NCBI GenBank assembly: GCA_963722815.1
Contig: CAVROM010000009.1
Location: 248,001-312,000 of the forward strand
Length of the DNA: 64,000 nt
DNA from: DASQFQ01 sp963722815
GTDB taxonomy: Bacteria; Actinomycetota; Thermoleophilia; Solirubrobacterales; Solirubrobacteraceae
Direction of reading: 5' to 3'
The stretch's first letter is position 1. Each line of letters opens with the position of its first letter. Below are positions 15,793-24,845 of this stretch, piece by piece. The translations under genes were made by a program, and so were the position numbers. Under the pieces are notes generated by a model. The model was given only the letters and a program-made list of their open reading frames with translations. It ran no database searches and had not been told where the DNA came from.

Positions 15793-16242
15793 ATGGCGCA
15801 CCTGTTCATCTGCCCCAACTGTGGCCACCGCTCGACCGCCACCGAGCGCACGGCCGGCTTTCGCAACACCCCCAAGGGGTGCTCGAGGTGCGGCTTCGGC
15901 TTCCTGTTCGAGCTGCTGGACGACTACTACCCCGCGCCCAACGCCGCCTTCTTCGTGTGCGACCAGGAGGGCCGGATCATCGGCTGCGGCCGCGGCTCGC
16001 GCGAGCTGACCGGCCTCTCCGACGAGAAGGTGATCGGCCGTGAGGTGCGCGAGGTGCTCGGTCTCGACTTCGAGGGCGGGGAGGACCACGTGGGCACCGT
16101 GCTCGAGTGGGGCGTCCGCCAGCTCGGCAAGGGCGTCACCGTCAATGCCGAGGGCGACCTTCCGGCGAAGGCCGTGGCGGACCTCTTTCCCGCCTATGAC
16201 GACGACGGCGGGCTCCTGCTCGTGCTGACGCCGTCGAAGTAG
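15793..16242 (+). CDS. Zinc-ribbon plus PAS-domain protein
   Basis: 149 aa. N-terminal zinc ribbon (CPNCGH ... CSRCGFGF, residues ~6-37) followed by a PAS-like fold (PNAAFFVCDQEGRIIGCGRGSRELTGLSDEKVIGREVREVLGLDF). There is no output domain (no kinase, GGDEF or HTH). Could be a small sensor or redox/metal-responsive adaptor; function unknown. ATG 15793 chosen over GTG 15766 because MAHLFICPNCG starts directly at the ribbon. Sits between ruvB and secDF. Confidence 0.72.
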   Translation: MAHLFICPNCGHRSTATERTAGFRNTPKGCSRCGFGFLFELLDDYYPAPNAAFFVCDQEGRIIGCGRGSRELTGLSDEKVIGREVREVLGLDFEGGEDHVGTVLEWGVRQLGKGVTVNAEGDLPAKAVADLFPAYDDDGGLLLVLTPSK

Positions 16243-16265
16243 GCTGTTCTCGGCACCACCCCCCG

Positions 16266-19177
16266 ATGTCCGAACGTCGCCGCCATCTCTTCGTCCTGCT
16301 GATCGTCCTTGGGCTGATCGTCGGGTCGCTGATCATCGAGTTCGTCCCCGGGCTGAAGAAGGAGACCAAGCTCGGGCTCGACCTGCAGGGCGGCGTCCAG
16401 CTCGTCTACCAGGGCAAGCCGACCAAGCAGACGAAGGTCACCAGTGAGTCGCTCCAGCGCGCGCTGGACATCATGCGCGACCGCGTCGACGCCTTCGGCG
16501 TCTCCGAGCCGGAGCTCGCGCGCACCGGCGAGGACCAGATCGAGGTCAACCTGCCGGGCGTCGCCGACGCCGAGCGCGCCGCCAAGCAGGTCGGCTCGAC
16601 CGCCCAGCTCTTCTTCTACGACTGGGAAGCGAACGTCCTCGACGAGAACTGCAAGACCAACGACACCGAGATCGACGGCGGGCAGCAGCCGGTCACCGGC
16701 CTCTACAACGCCGTCAAGCGCGCCGCCAAGTGCGACATCCCGGTGCCGAAGAACTCACAGGCCGCGGCCGCCCCGCGCTTCTACGCGTTCGACAAGGTCA
16801 CCAAGAAGCCGTACGCAAACGGCATCCCGGGCGCGTCGAAGCGCCGAGGCGCTGGACGGGCTGACCCCGGCGCAGAAGGAGAAGGCCGAGGTCATCGAGG
16901 TCAAGCCCGGCGTGCTCGTCCTGCGCGGCGAGAAGCCCTCCCCGACCGCGCCCGACCCCGACTCGTTCTGGATCATCCGCGACAACCCGGGCCTCTCGGG
17001 CACGGACATCAAGAACCCGGAGCAGAACTTCGACCAGCGGGCGGGCAACGAGCCGAACGTCACCTTCGACTTCTCGGACAAGGGCCGCAAGGCGTTCCAG
17101 AAGATCACCGGCACGGTCGCCCAGCGCGGCGCCGACAACGCCAACCCGCTCAACCCTGACCCTGAGCAGAACTCGCAGCACTTCGCGATCGCGCTGGACA
17201 ACCAGCTCGTCTCGACCCCGCTGATCAACTACCGCGAGAACCCGGACGGCATCGACGGGTCGACCGGCGCCCAGATCTCCGGCGGCTTCACGATCACGAG
17301 CGCGCAGGACCTCGCGAAGATCCTCAAGACCGGCGCCCTGCCGCTGCGGCTCGAGCTGATCTCGCGCTCTCAGGTCTCCGCCACGCTCGGCAAGCAGGCG
17401 CTCAACCAGGGCCTCAAGGCGGGCGCTGCCGGCTTCCTGATCGTCGCGCTCTTCCTGCTCGTCTTCTACCGCGTCCTCGGCGTGATCGCGGTGGTCGCCC
17501 TCGCTGTCTACGCGATCTACTTCTACTCGATCATCAAGCTCATCCCGATCACGCTGACGCTGCCGGGGATCGCGGGGTTGATCCTCACATTGGGGGTGGC
17601 GGCCGACGCCAACATCGTCATCTTCGAGCGGGTCAAGGAGGAGGTGCGCGCGGGCAGATCCATCTCCGCGGGCCTCGCCGCGGGCTACAAGAAGGGCTTC
17701 TCGACGATCGTCGACGCCAACATCGTCACGCTGCTCGTGGCGTTCATCCTCTTCATCCTCGCCACGGCGGGGGTCAAGGGCTTCGCGTTCGTCCTCGGCA
17801 TCGGCACGATGCTGTCGCTGTTCACCGCGGTGCTCGCGACCCAGGCGATCATCCTCTCGCTGCGCGGCTCGCGGATCCTGAAGAGCAAGAGCGCGCTCGG
17901 CGCCGGGCACGCGAAGCACAAGATCACCTTCGACTTCATGGGCGCGTCGAAGTGGTTCTTCTCCGCCTCGGGCATGATCCTGCTGATCGGCGCGCTGGCG
18001 ATCGCGGGCAAGGGCATCAACTTCGGCATCGACTTCGAGTCCGGCACGCGCATTACCGCGCCGCTGAAGCAGGCCGCGACCGTGGACGAGGTCCGCGACG
18101 CGCTGAGGGCGCAGGGATTCGGCGACGCGAAGATCCAGACGGTCAACAACCCCGACCTCGGCAAGCATGTCGTGCAGGTCTCGACGGACACGCTGGCGCC
18201 GAAGGACGTGGGGGAGGTCAACAAGACCCTGAGCGACAAGTTCGGCTTGAGCGACAATCCCAACGTCGAGTCGATCGGCCCGACGTTCGGCGAGTCCGTC
18301 GCCAACTCCGCGCTGATCGCGATCATCGCCTCGCTGGCGGTGATCTCGATCTACATCGCGCTGCGGTTCGAGTGGAAGTACGCGGTGCCGGTCCTGATCG
18401 CGCTGATGCACGACATCCTCATCACGGCGGGCGTCTACGCCCTCGTCGGCCGGGAGGTGACGACGTCGACGGTCGCGGCGTTGCTCACGATTGTCGGGTT
18501 CTCGCTCTACGACACGATCATCGTGTTCGACCGAATCCGCGAGAACGTCCCGCGGATGCCGAGCGCGGCGTTCTCCCAGATCGTCAACCGCTCGATGTCC
18601 GAGGTCATCGTGCGCTCGATGGCGACCTCGTTCTGCACCATCCTGCCCGTGCTCGCGCTGTTCCTCTTCGGCGGCGACACGCTCAAGGACTTCGCCTTCG
18701 CGCTGATCGTCGGCACGATCTCCGGCGCCTACTCGTCGGTGTTCATCGCCGCGCCCGTGCTCACGCACTGGAAGGACCGCGAGCCGGTCTACCGCACGCG
18801 CGAGCGCCGGATCCGCGCCGAGCTCGGCTACCTGCCGGCGTACGCGATCGCGACGGGCGGCGGGCCGGTCGACGTCGCCCCGGCCGAGCCGCGCGGCGGC
18901 CGCCGCTCGATCACCGCGCCGCAGGATCCGACGCAGGTCTCGAAGAGCGAGTTCGACGCGATGGTCCGCGACCTCGGCATCGAGGAGGACGCGCCAGCCG
19001 GCGAGCACCGGCGCGACCCGCGGCCGCCCCGCGGGCGGGCGGCGCGCGCGGGCCAACGGCGGCACCGGGCCGGCCGGCCGGCCCGCGACGCCCAAGCCGC
19101 GCGAGGGCGGCGACGGCGACGGCGAGCAGCCCAAGCCGAAGAAGCCGCGCAACCGCAAGCACGGGAGGCCTCGCTGA
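16266..19177 (+). CDS. secDF: SecDF, fused protein-export membrane subunit (two apparent frameshifts)
   Basis: RND-type accessory of SecYEG that uses the proton gradient to pull secreted proteins out. SecD part: TM1 (LFVLLIVLGLIVGSLIIEF), LGLDLQGGVQLVYQ, large P1 domain, then helices with GIAGLILTLGVAADANIVIFERVKEE. SecF follows without a stop: ASKWFFSASGMILLIG, GIDFESGTRI, TIVGFSLYDTIIVFDRIREN. Reading needs a +1 change at ~16843 (ASK to AEALDGL) and again at ~19030, after which the natural Lys/Pro-rich tail ending NRKHGRPR is restored. The corrected protein is ~969 aa. The stop overlaps the next ATG (TGATG). Breaks look like inserted bases in GCG contexts. Confidence 0.9.
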
Positions 19178-19443
19178 TGGCCATGCTCGTGTGGGCGATG
19201 ATGGGCCTCGCTCTCTGGCACTTCACGATCTTCCTTCCGGACCGCTTCTGGGGCGGGATCGTCGGCGCGTTCCTGGGCGCGCTGTTCGGCGCGATCCTCA
19301 TCGGGCTCATCGTCAACGGCTTCAACGTCCCCGGCGAGGCCGACACCACCCTCGCCTCTGCGCTCGAGGCGGTGCCCGGCGCGCTCGCCGGGATCGCGCT
19401 CGTCTACTTCGTCGGCGTCCGCCAGGGCAACGAGGCGACCTGA
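19177..19443 (+). CDS. Small membrane protein downstream of secDF
   Basis: 88 aa, three hydrophobic segments: MAMLVWAMMGLALWHFTIF, FWGGIVGAFLGALFGAILIGLIVNGF and ALEAVPGALAGIALVYFVGV. The Gly-rich middle helix recalls GlsB/YeaQ/transglycosylase-associated small membrane proteins, but the match is only by eye. ATG overlaps the secDF stop (TGATG), so it is translationally coupled. It could be a partner of the translocon or a passenger. Confidence 0.75.
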   Translation: MAMLVWAMMGLALWHFTIFLPDRFWGGIVGAFLGALFGAILIGLIVNGFNVPGEADTTLASALEAVPGALAGIALVYFVGVRQGNEAT

Positions 19444-19450
19444 GCCAGAC

Positions 19451-19526
19451 CCCCGCTAGGCAGCAAGCTGCCTGGCTTGGCGCCTAGCCCCCCGCTAGGC
19501 AGCAAGCTGCCTGGCTTGGCGCCTAG
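19451..19526. repeat. Two tandem identical 37-nt hairpin units
   Basis: Identical copies at 19451-19487 and 19490-19526 (period 39). Each can form inner hairpin GGCAGC-AA-GCTGCC or an outer pairing CTAGGC/GCCTAG; the two share bases and are mutually exclusive in part. Located between the convergent secDF operon and the minus-strand gene, whose stop codon lies in the second copy. Probably a double bidirectional terminator. Confidence 0.85.
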
Positions 19527-19837
19527 CTCCGCAGCAGCGCGCGCGAGGACTCGAGCGCGGTGCGGCAGTCGCGCAGCGCGTCGGCGACGACGGAGAGGTC
19601 GTCGCGCTCGTCGGCCAGGCTCATCGCGATCAGGGCGCGCCGGTATGCGTCCCGCGCGCGCAGGTAGTTGGCGCGGGCCGAGATCGGGACCTGGCCGGAG
19701 TCGGTCGCCTCCGCCGCCTCCTCGAGCTCGAGCGCGAGCGCGTCGATCTCTGCCAGGAGGTGCTCACGGAGGGACGCAAACCGGCGCCGGCCGAAGCGAG
19801 GCCCTGAAGGGGTCGCAGCCATCATCAGCAGCTGCAT
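19523..19837 (-). CDS. Hypothetical helical protein
   Basis: Up to 104 aa, almost entirely helical and charged: LREHLLAEIDALALELEEAAEATD, then ARANYLRARDAYRRALIAMSLADERDDLSVVADALRDCRTALESSRALL. Looks like a short coiled-coil or four-helix protein; no family recognised. Several possible starts (ATG at the first residue or at MM after QLL). Its stop lies inside the second tandem hairpin unit. Divergent from recJ; the 174-nt gap holds a recJ promoter candidate and nothing else I can identify. Confidence 0.6.
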   Translation of the reverse strand: MQLLMMAATPSGPRFGRRRFASLREHLLAEIDALALELEEAAEATDSGQVPISARANYLRARDAYRRALIAMSLADERDDLSVVADALRDCRTALESSRALLRS

Positions 19838-19998
19838 CGGCCGTCAGCGCATCCGTCTTTATCCGGTCGTAACCCGATGCCGCCCCTCCTCCCGGCCATC
19901 GCGCCGACCTTACCCCAATGTCTTGAACGTTCGGACGGTACAAAGCGTCCAGATATCGGAGTGTCGTAACAGCACGCGGTTCCGTCCTCCCACGGCCC

Positions 19999-20004
19999 TA
20001 GCGT
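19999..20004 (+). promoter_or_regulatory. recJ -10 element (TAGCGT), leaderless start
   Basis: TAGCGT followed by 7 nt and then GTG 20012, the recJ start. The transcription start would fall at about the start codon. No ribosome-binding site is visible before the GTG. Confidence 0.45.
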
Positions 20005-20011
20005 CCGATGC

Positions 20012-21964
20012 GTGCGCCGCCCCGACGCCCGCTTCGAAATCGCCCCCTACGACTACGCCGCCGCCGAGCGGCTGAGCCGCGAGCTGGGCGTCTCGCCCGT
20101 GCTCGCGCAGGTGCTGGTGCGGCGCGGGATGGGGGATGCGGAGGCCGCACGAACCTTCCTTGAAGCCGAGGCGGCGCATCCGCTGGAGGCGTTCGGCGGG
20201 CTCCGCGAGGCCGCGGCGGTCATCCTCGGCCACGTCGGGCGGCGCTCGCGGATCACCGTGCACGGCGACTACGACGTCGACGGCATCACCTCGACCGCGA
20301 TCCTCGTGCGCGCGCTGCGCACGCTCGGCGCCGACGTCGACTGGTACCTGCCGAGCCGGATCGACGACGGCTACGGCCTGGCGGCCGCCACGGTCGAGAG
20401 GCTCGCCGCGCGCGGGACGCAACTCCTGGTCACGGTCGATTGCGCGATCACCGCGGTCGAGGAGGTCGCCGCCGCGCGCGCCGCGGGGATGGAGGTCGTG
20501 GTCACCGACCACCACGCGCCGCGCGCCGACGGCGCGCTGCCCGAAGCGCCGATCGTGCACCCGCGGATCGGCGGCTACCCCTGCCCGGACCTGTGCGCGG
20601 CCGGCGTCGCCTACAAGCTCGCGCAGGCGCTGATGGCCGGCGCGGGGGAGGCTCCGGAAGCCGTCGACGAGGATCTCGACCTGGTCGCGCTCGCCACCGT
20701 CGCCGACGTCGTCTCGCTCACCGGCGAGAACCGCCGCCTCGTGCGTGCGGGCCTGCGGCGCCTGGCGGGCACGCGCAAGCCCGGGCTGCAGGCGCTGATG
20801 GACGTCGCGCGGGTCGACCCCAGCGGCGTCGACGAGAGCGCCATCGGCTTCCGCCTCGCACCGCGGCTCAATGCGGCCGGGCGGCTCTACCGCGCCGACG
20901 CCGGCCTCGAGCTCCTGCTGACCCCCGACCCCAAGCGCGCCCGCGAGATCGCGCAGGAGCTCGACGCGGTCAACGCCGAGCGCCGCGACGTGGAGACCCG
21001 CATCCGCTTCGAGGCCGAGGCGCTGCTGGCCGAGCAGAGCGCGCCGGGCGCGCCCGCGCACGTCCTCGCCGCCGAGGGCTGGCACCCGGGCGTGATCGGG
21101 ATCGTCGCCGCCCGCATCGCCGAGCGCCACTACCGCCCGACCGTCCTGATCGCGCTCGACGGCGACGAGGGCTCCGGCTCCGGCCGCTCGATCCCGGGCT
21201 TCGACCTCCTCGCCGGCCTCACCGCCGGCTCCGACGAGCTGCTCCGCTACGGCGGCCACCGCGCCGCCGCCGGCCTGACCATCGCCAGGAATCGAGTCGA
21301 GGCATTCCGCGAGGCGTTCGTGCGCCACGCCGCCGCCACGCTCACGCCCGAGGACCTCGTCCCCCGCGAGCGGATCGACGCGGTCGCCCCCGGCGACGCC
21401 CTCCGCCTCGAGCTCGCCGAGGAGCTCGAGCGCCTCAAGCCGTTCGGCATGGGCAACCCGGCCGTCTCCCTGCTCGTCCCCGCCGCCCTCCTCGACGACC
21501 CGCGCCCGATGGGGGAGGGCCGCCACGTCGCGTTCTCGCTCGCCGCCGGCGGAGCCCGCTCCCGCTGCGTCCAGTTCGGCGCCGGCAGCTCCCTGCCGTG
21601 CCAGCCCGGCGAGCCCGTCGACGCCGCGGTCAAGCTCGAGGTCAACCGCTACAACGGCGCCACCGAGCCCCGCCTGATCCTGCGCAACACGCGCTGCTGC
21701 GACGCACCCATCGACGTCATCGGCGAGCCCGACTGGAACACCGGCTTTGAGAAGGAGATCACCCGCGACCTGACAGGGACCTCGGCGGCGACCTCCGACC
21801 CGGGGAACTCGTCGGCCGCGGACGGAGTCCGTCGCCGACCCCCGGGCGGAGGGTCGACGCCGGGGGCCCTGCCCACGCGGCTCGAGAGGGATGTTCGCGG
21901 CGGAGGGGTGGCAGGCCTGATCGCCGACCTCGTCGCGACGCGGGCGACGACGTTCTCGTCGTGA
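20012..21964 (+). CDS. recJ: RecJ, single-stranded-DNA-specific 5'-3' exonuclease
   Basis: Core of RecJ used in recombination and mismatch repair. DHH domain: ITVHGDYDVDGITSTAIL, LVTVDCAITAVEEV, VVTDHHAPR, LVALATVADVVSL; DHHA1 part: WHPGVIGIVAARIAERHYRPTVLIA, GSGRSIPGFDLLAGL, YGGHRAAAGLTI; OB-like C-terminal region with ELERLKPFGMGNP. GTG start. The last ~20 residues before the stop look out of frame: with one base restored near 21940 (TRGDDVLVVTAHAPHRARA) the frame continues into the next ORF to 22512, giving ~833 aa. So this gene is probably one long recJ with a missing base. Confidence 0.92.
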   Translation: MRRPDARFEIAPYDYAAAERLSRELGVSPVLAQVLVRRGMGDAEAARTFLEAEAAHPLEAFGGLREAAAVILGHVGRRSRITVHGDYDVDGITSTAILVRALRTLGADVDWYLPSRIDDGYGLAAATVERLAARGTQLLVTVDCAITAVEEVAAARAAGMEVVVTDHHAPRADGALPEAPIVHPRIGGYPCPDLCAAGVAYKLAQALMAGAGEAPEAVDEDLDLVALATVADVVSLTGENRRLVRAGLRRLAGTRKPGLQALMDVARVDPSGVDESAIGFRLAPRLNAAGRLYRADAGLELLLTPDPKRAREIAQELDAVNAERRDVETRIRFEAEALLAEQSAPGAPAHVLAAEGWHPGVIGIVAARIAERHYRPTVLIALDGDEGSGSGRSIPGFDLLAGLTAGSDELLRYGGHRAAAGLTIARNRVEAFREAFVRHAAATLTPEDLVPRERIDAVAPGDALRLELAEELERLKPFGMGNPAVSLLVPAALLDDPRPMGEGRHVAFSLAAGGARSRCVQFGAGSSLPCQPGEPVDAAVKLEVNRYNGATEPRLILRNTRCCDAPIDVIGEPDWNTGFEKEITRDLTGTSAATSDPGNSSAADGVRRRPPGGGSTPGALPTRLERDVRGGGVAGLIADLVATRATTFSS

Positions 21965-22512
21965 CCGCCCACGCGCCGCATCGAGCGAGGGCCCTCAAAG
22001 GCCGAGTCGGCGGCTTCGCCCTCACGAGCTGGCACGCCCTGAACGACGACCCCGGCCTGGCCAAGCCGTTCGCGCACGTCGTGGCGCTCGACCCGTCCGC
22101 CGCGCCCGGGGTCGAACATCTGCCGGGCGAGGGTTGGACCCACCTGGCCTGGGGGGAGCCTGAGCTAGGCTTTGCCACACGAATACATCAATGGGACTAC
22201 GCCCTGCGCGCCCCGCTCGCTGCCGTCTACCGCGCACTCCGCGAGGCAGGCGGTGCGGAGGGGGAGGCCATTGAGGCGATGCTCTCCGGAGACGGTGCCC
22301 AGCCGCGGTCCGCGGCCCTCGCGGGACGGCTGGTACGGGTCCTCGCCGAGCTGGGCCTCGTCATCCTCGAGCGTGAGGCGCCGGCCCTCACGGTCACCGA
22401 ATCGCCCGAGCGGACCGCGCTCGAGCGCTCAGCGGCCTTCCGGGCGTACCAGCAGACACTCGAGGACGGACTGACATTCCTGGCGAGCAGCACACAGAGA
22501 GCGGCAGCCTGA
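21961..22512 (+). CDS. C-terminal extension of RecJ (or separate small protein)
   Basis: 183 aa read from GTG 21961: TAHAPHRARALKGRVGGFALTSWHAL, FAHVVALDPSA, HLAWGEPELGF, DYALRAPLAAVYRALREAGG, then a helical tail with RLVRVLAELGLVILEREAP and FRAYQQTLEDGLTFLAS. The first part looks like the second half of a RecA-like nucleotide-binding fold (VVALDP as a decayed Walker-B-like strand). Either it starts at the GTGA overlap as its own gene, or, more likely, it is the C-terminal domain of recJ separated by a missing base. Its stop overlaps a CTG that is in frame with relA. Confidence 0.65.
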   Translation: MTAHAPHRARALKGRVGGFALTSWHALNDDPGLAKPFAHVVALDPSAAPGVEHLPGEGWTHLAWGEPELGFATRIHQWDYALRAPLAAVYRALREAGGAEGEAIEAMLSGDGAQPRSAALAGRLVRVLAELGLVILEREAPALTVTESPERTALERSAAFRAYQQTLEDGLTFLASSTQRAAA

Positions 22513-24844
22513 CCCCCGACGCCGACGGCGCCGTGAGCGTCAAGGCGCACCGGCCGGTCGACGGCGCTGCCGAACGAACGCCGCCACCGCGCTCAAGGCC
22601 GCGCCGCGCCGACCTCACCGACCTCGAGCGGGAGCTGCTCGACGACCTGTTCGCGATCGTCGAGGAGCACGCGGAGGAGGTCGCCCAGCCCGTCGACCGC
22701 GAGACCGTCGTCCAGCGCGTTCGTGTTCGCCTGCGAGCACCACGCCGACCAGCGCCGCCAGTCGGGCGAGGAGTTCATCACCCACCCGGTCGGGCGTCGC
22801 CAAGATCTGCGCCGGCATGCGCCTCGACACCGAGACGCTGTGCGCCGCCCTGCTCCACGACACGGTCGAGGACACGAGCGCCAGCCTCGACGAGGTGCGC
22901 GAGGAGTTCGGCGACGAGGTCGCCGGCCTCGTCGACGGCGTGACCAAGCTGACCGGGATCACGTTCCAGTCGCGCGACGAGGCGCAGGCCGAGAACTACC
23001 GCAAGATGATGATCGCGATGGCCACGGACATCCGGGTCATCCTGATCAAGCTCGCCGACCGCCTGCACAACATGCGCACGCTCGAGGCGATGCCGAAGCA
23101 GAAGCAGATCGACAAGGCGAAGGAGACCCTGGAGATCTACGCGCCGCTCGCGCACCGTCTCGGCATCCACGCGATCAAGTGGGAGCTCGAGGACCTCGCG
23201 TTCCAGACCCTGCACCCGCGCAAGTACACGGAGATCAAGGGCCTCGTCAACCAGCAGCGCGAGGAGCGCGAGCGCTACGTGGCCAAGGCGGGCGGCTACC
23301 TCAACAAGGAGCTCGAGGCGCTCGGCATCCGCTCCGAGATCTCAGGCCGCGCCAAGCACTTCTACTCGATCTACTCGAAGATGACCCGCAAGGGCCGCGA
23401 GTTCAACGAGATCTACGACCTCACCGCGATGCGCGTGATCGTCGACTCGGTCAAGGACTGCTACGGCGCCGTCGGCGTCATCCACTCGCTCTGGAAGCCG
23501 CTCCCCGGCCGCTTCAAGGACATGGTGGCGATGCCGAAGTTCAACATGTACCAGGCGCTGCACACCACGGTGATCGGGCCCGAAGGGCGGCCGCTGGAGA
23601 TCCAGATCCGCACGCGCGACATGCACGAGACGGCCGAGTACGGCGTCGCCGCGCACTGGCGCTACAAGGAGGGCGCGGGCCGCGCCAACGGCGTCATCGA
23701 CCCAACCGACAACAAGCTCAAGTGGCTCAAGGGCCTGCTCGACTGGCAGCAGGACGTCGACGATCCGGTCGAGTTCACGGACACGCTGCGCTCCGAGCTC
23801 GTCGAGGACGAGGTCTACGTCTTCACGCCCAAGGGCGAGGTCAAGTCGCTCGCCGTCGGCGCCACCCCGCTCGACTTCGCCTACGAGGTCCACACCGACG
23901 TCGGTCACCGCTGCGTCGGCGCGAAGGTCAACGGCAAGATCGTGCCGCTGCACTACGAGCTGCAGTCGGGCGACATCGTCGAGGTGCTCACTTCCAAGCG
24001 CGAGCGCGGCCCGTCGCGCGACTGGCTCGCGGTCGTGAAGACGACCCGCGCCCGCAACAAGATCCGCGCCTGGTTCAAGGCCGAGTCGCGCGAGGACTCC
24101 GAGCACACCGGCCGCCAGCTGCTGCAGGAGCACCTCCACAAGGCCGGCCTGCCGGCGCAGAAGCTGACCGGCTCGCCGCTGCTCGCCGACGTCATCCGCG
24201 AGATGGGCTTCAAGAAGGCCGACGACTTCTACATCGCGCTCGGCGGGGCCAAGATCTCCGCCAAGGTCGTCGTCAACAAGGTCCTGCAGCGCCTCAAGCA
24301 GGGCGAGGCCGGCGTCGAGGAGCCCTCGGCCGCCGACTCACTGCTCGACCAGCGCCGCAGCGCCCAGCGGCGGCCGGAGTCGAGCAGCTCCAAGTACGGC
24401 ATCCAGGTCGAGGGCGTCGCCGACGTCCCGCTGCGCCTCGCCAAGTGCTGCCGCCCGGTGTCGGGCGACCCGATCCTCGGCTACGTCTCGCTCGGCCGCG
24501 GCATCACCATCCACCGCGAGGACTGCCCGAACGTCGCCGCCCTGCGCAAGGACCCGGAGCGCTTCGTCCCCGTGTCCTGGGACGGCGACAACGAGACCTC
24601 CTTCAAGGTCGAGCTGCAGGTCGACGCGTGGGACCGCCACCGCCTGCTCGAGGACCTCTCGCGCACGTTCGCGGAGGCCGGCATCAACATCGTCGAGGCG
24701 CGCTGCATCGTCTCGCACCCGATGGTCAAGAACCGCTTCGTCGTCGAGGTGGGGGACACGCAGGCGCTCAAGAGCGCGATCAACCGCCTGCGCTCGATCG
24801 ACGCCGTGTTCGACGCCTACCGCGTCACGCCCACCGGCGGCTAG
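22509..24844 (+). CDS. relA: RelA/SpoT bifunctional (p)ppGpp synthetase/hydrolase (two apparent frameshifts)
   Basis: Stringent-response enzyme. HD hydrolase domain with FITHPVG, CAALLHDTVEDT, KLADRLHNMRTL; synthetase domain with GRAKHFYSIYSKM, YDLTAMRVIV, FNMYQALHTTVIGPEGRPLEIQIRT; then TGS (EDEVYVFTPKGEVKSL), a zinc-finger-like CCRP/HREDCPN block and ACT. The N-terminal 70 residues, VFACEHHADQRRQSGEEFITHPVG, and the rest lie in three successive frames, each shifted by +1 (~22720 and ~22790); corrected length ~770 aa. Start: GTG 22533, or CTG 22509 which overlaps the previous stop as CTGA. Hydrolase and synthetase motifs both look intact. Confidence 0.92.
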
Positions 24845-24845
24845 C

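Noticed and set aside
16843..19030. Programmed ribosomal frameshifting in secDF/relA/truB
   Set aside because: No slippery heptamers or stimulatory structures seen, and such events in so many unrelated genes are implausible; sequence errors are simpler.
19641..19650. Extra CGGTATGCG
   Set aside because: Lies inside a coding region without the flanking stems of the structured repeat; chance match.
19920..19945. GAACGTTC palindrome upstream of recJ as an SOS (LexA) box
   Set aside because: Spacing and length do not fit the actinobacterial CGAAC-N4-GTTCG box; only an 8-bp palindrome.
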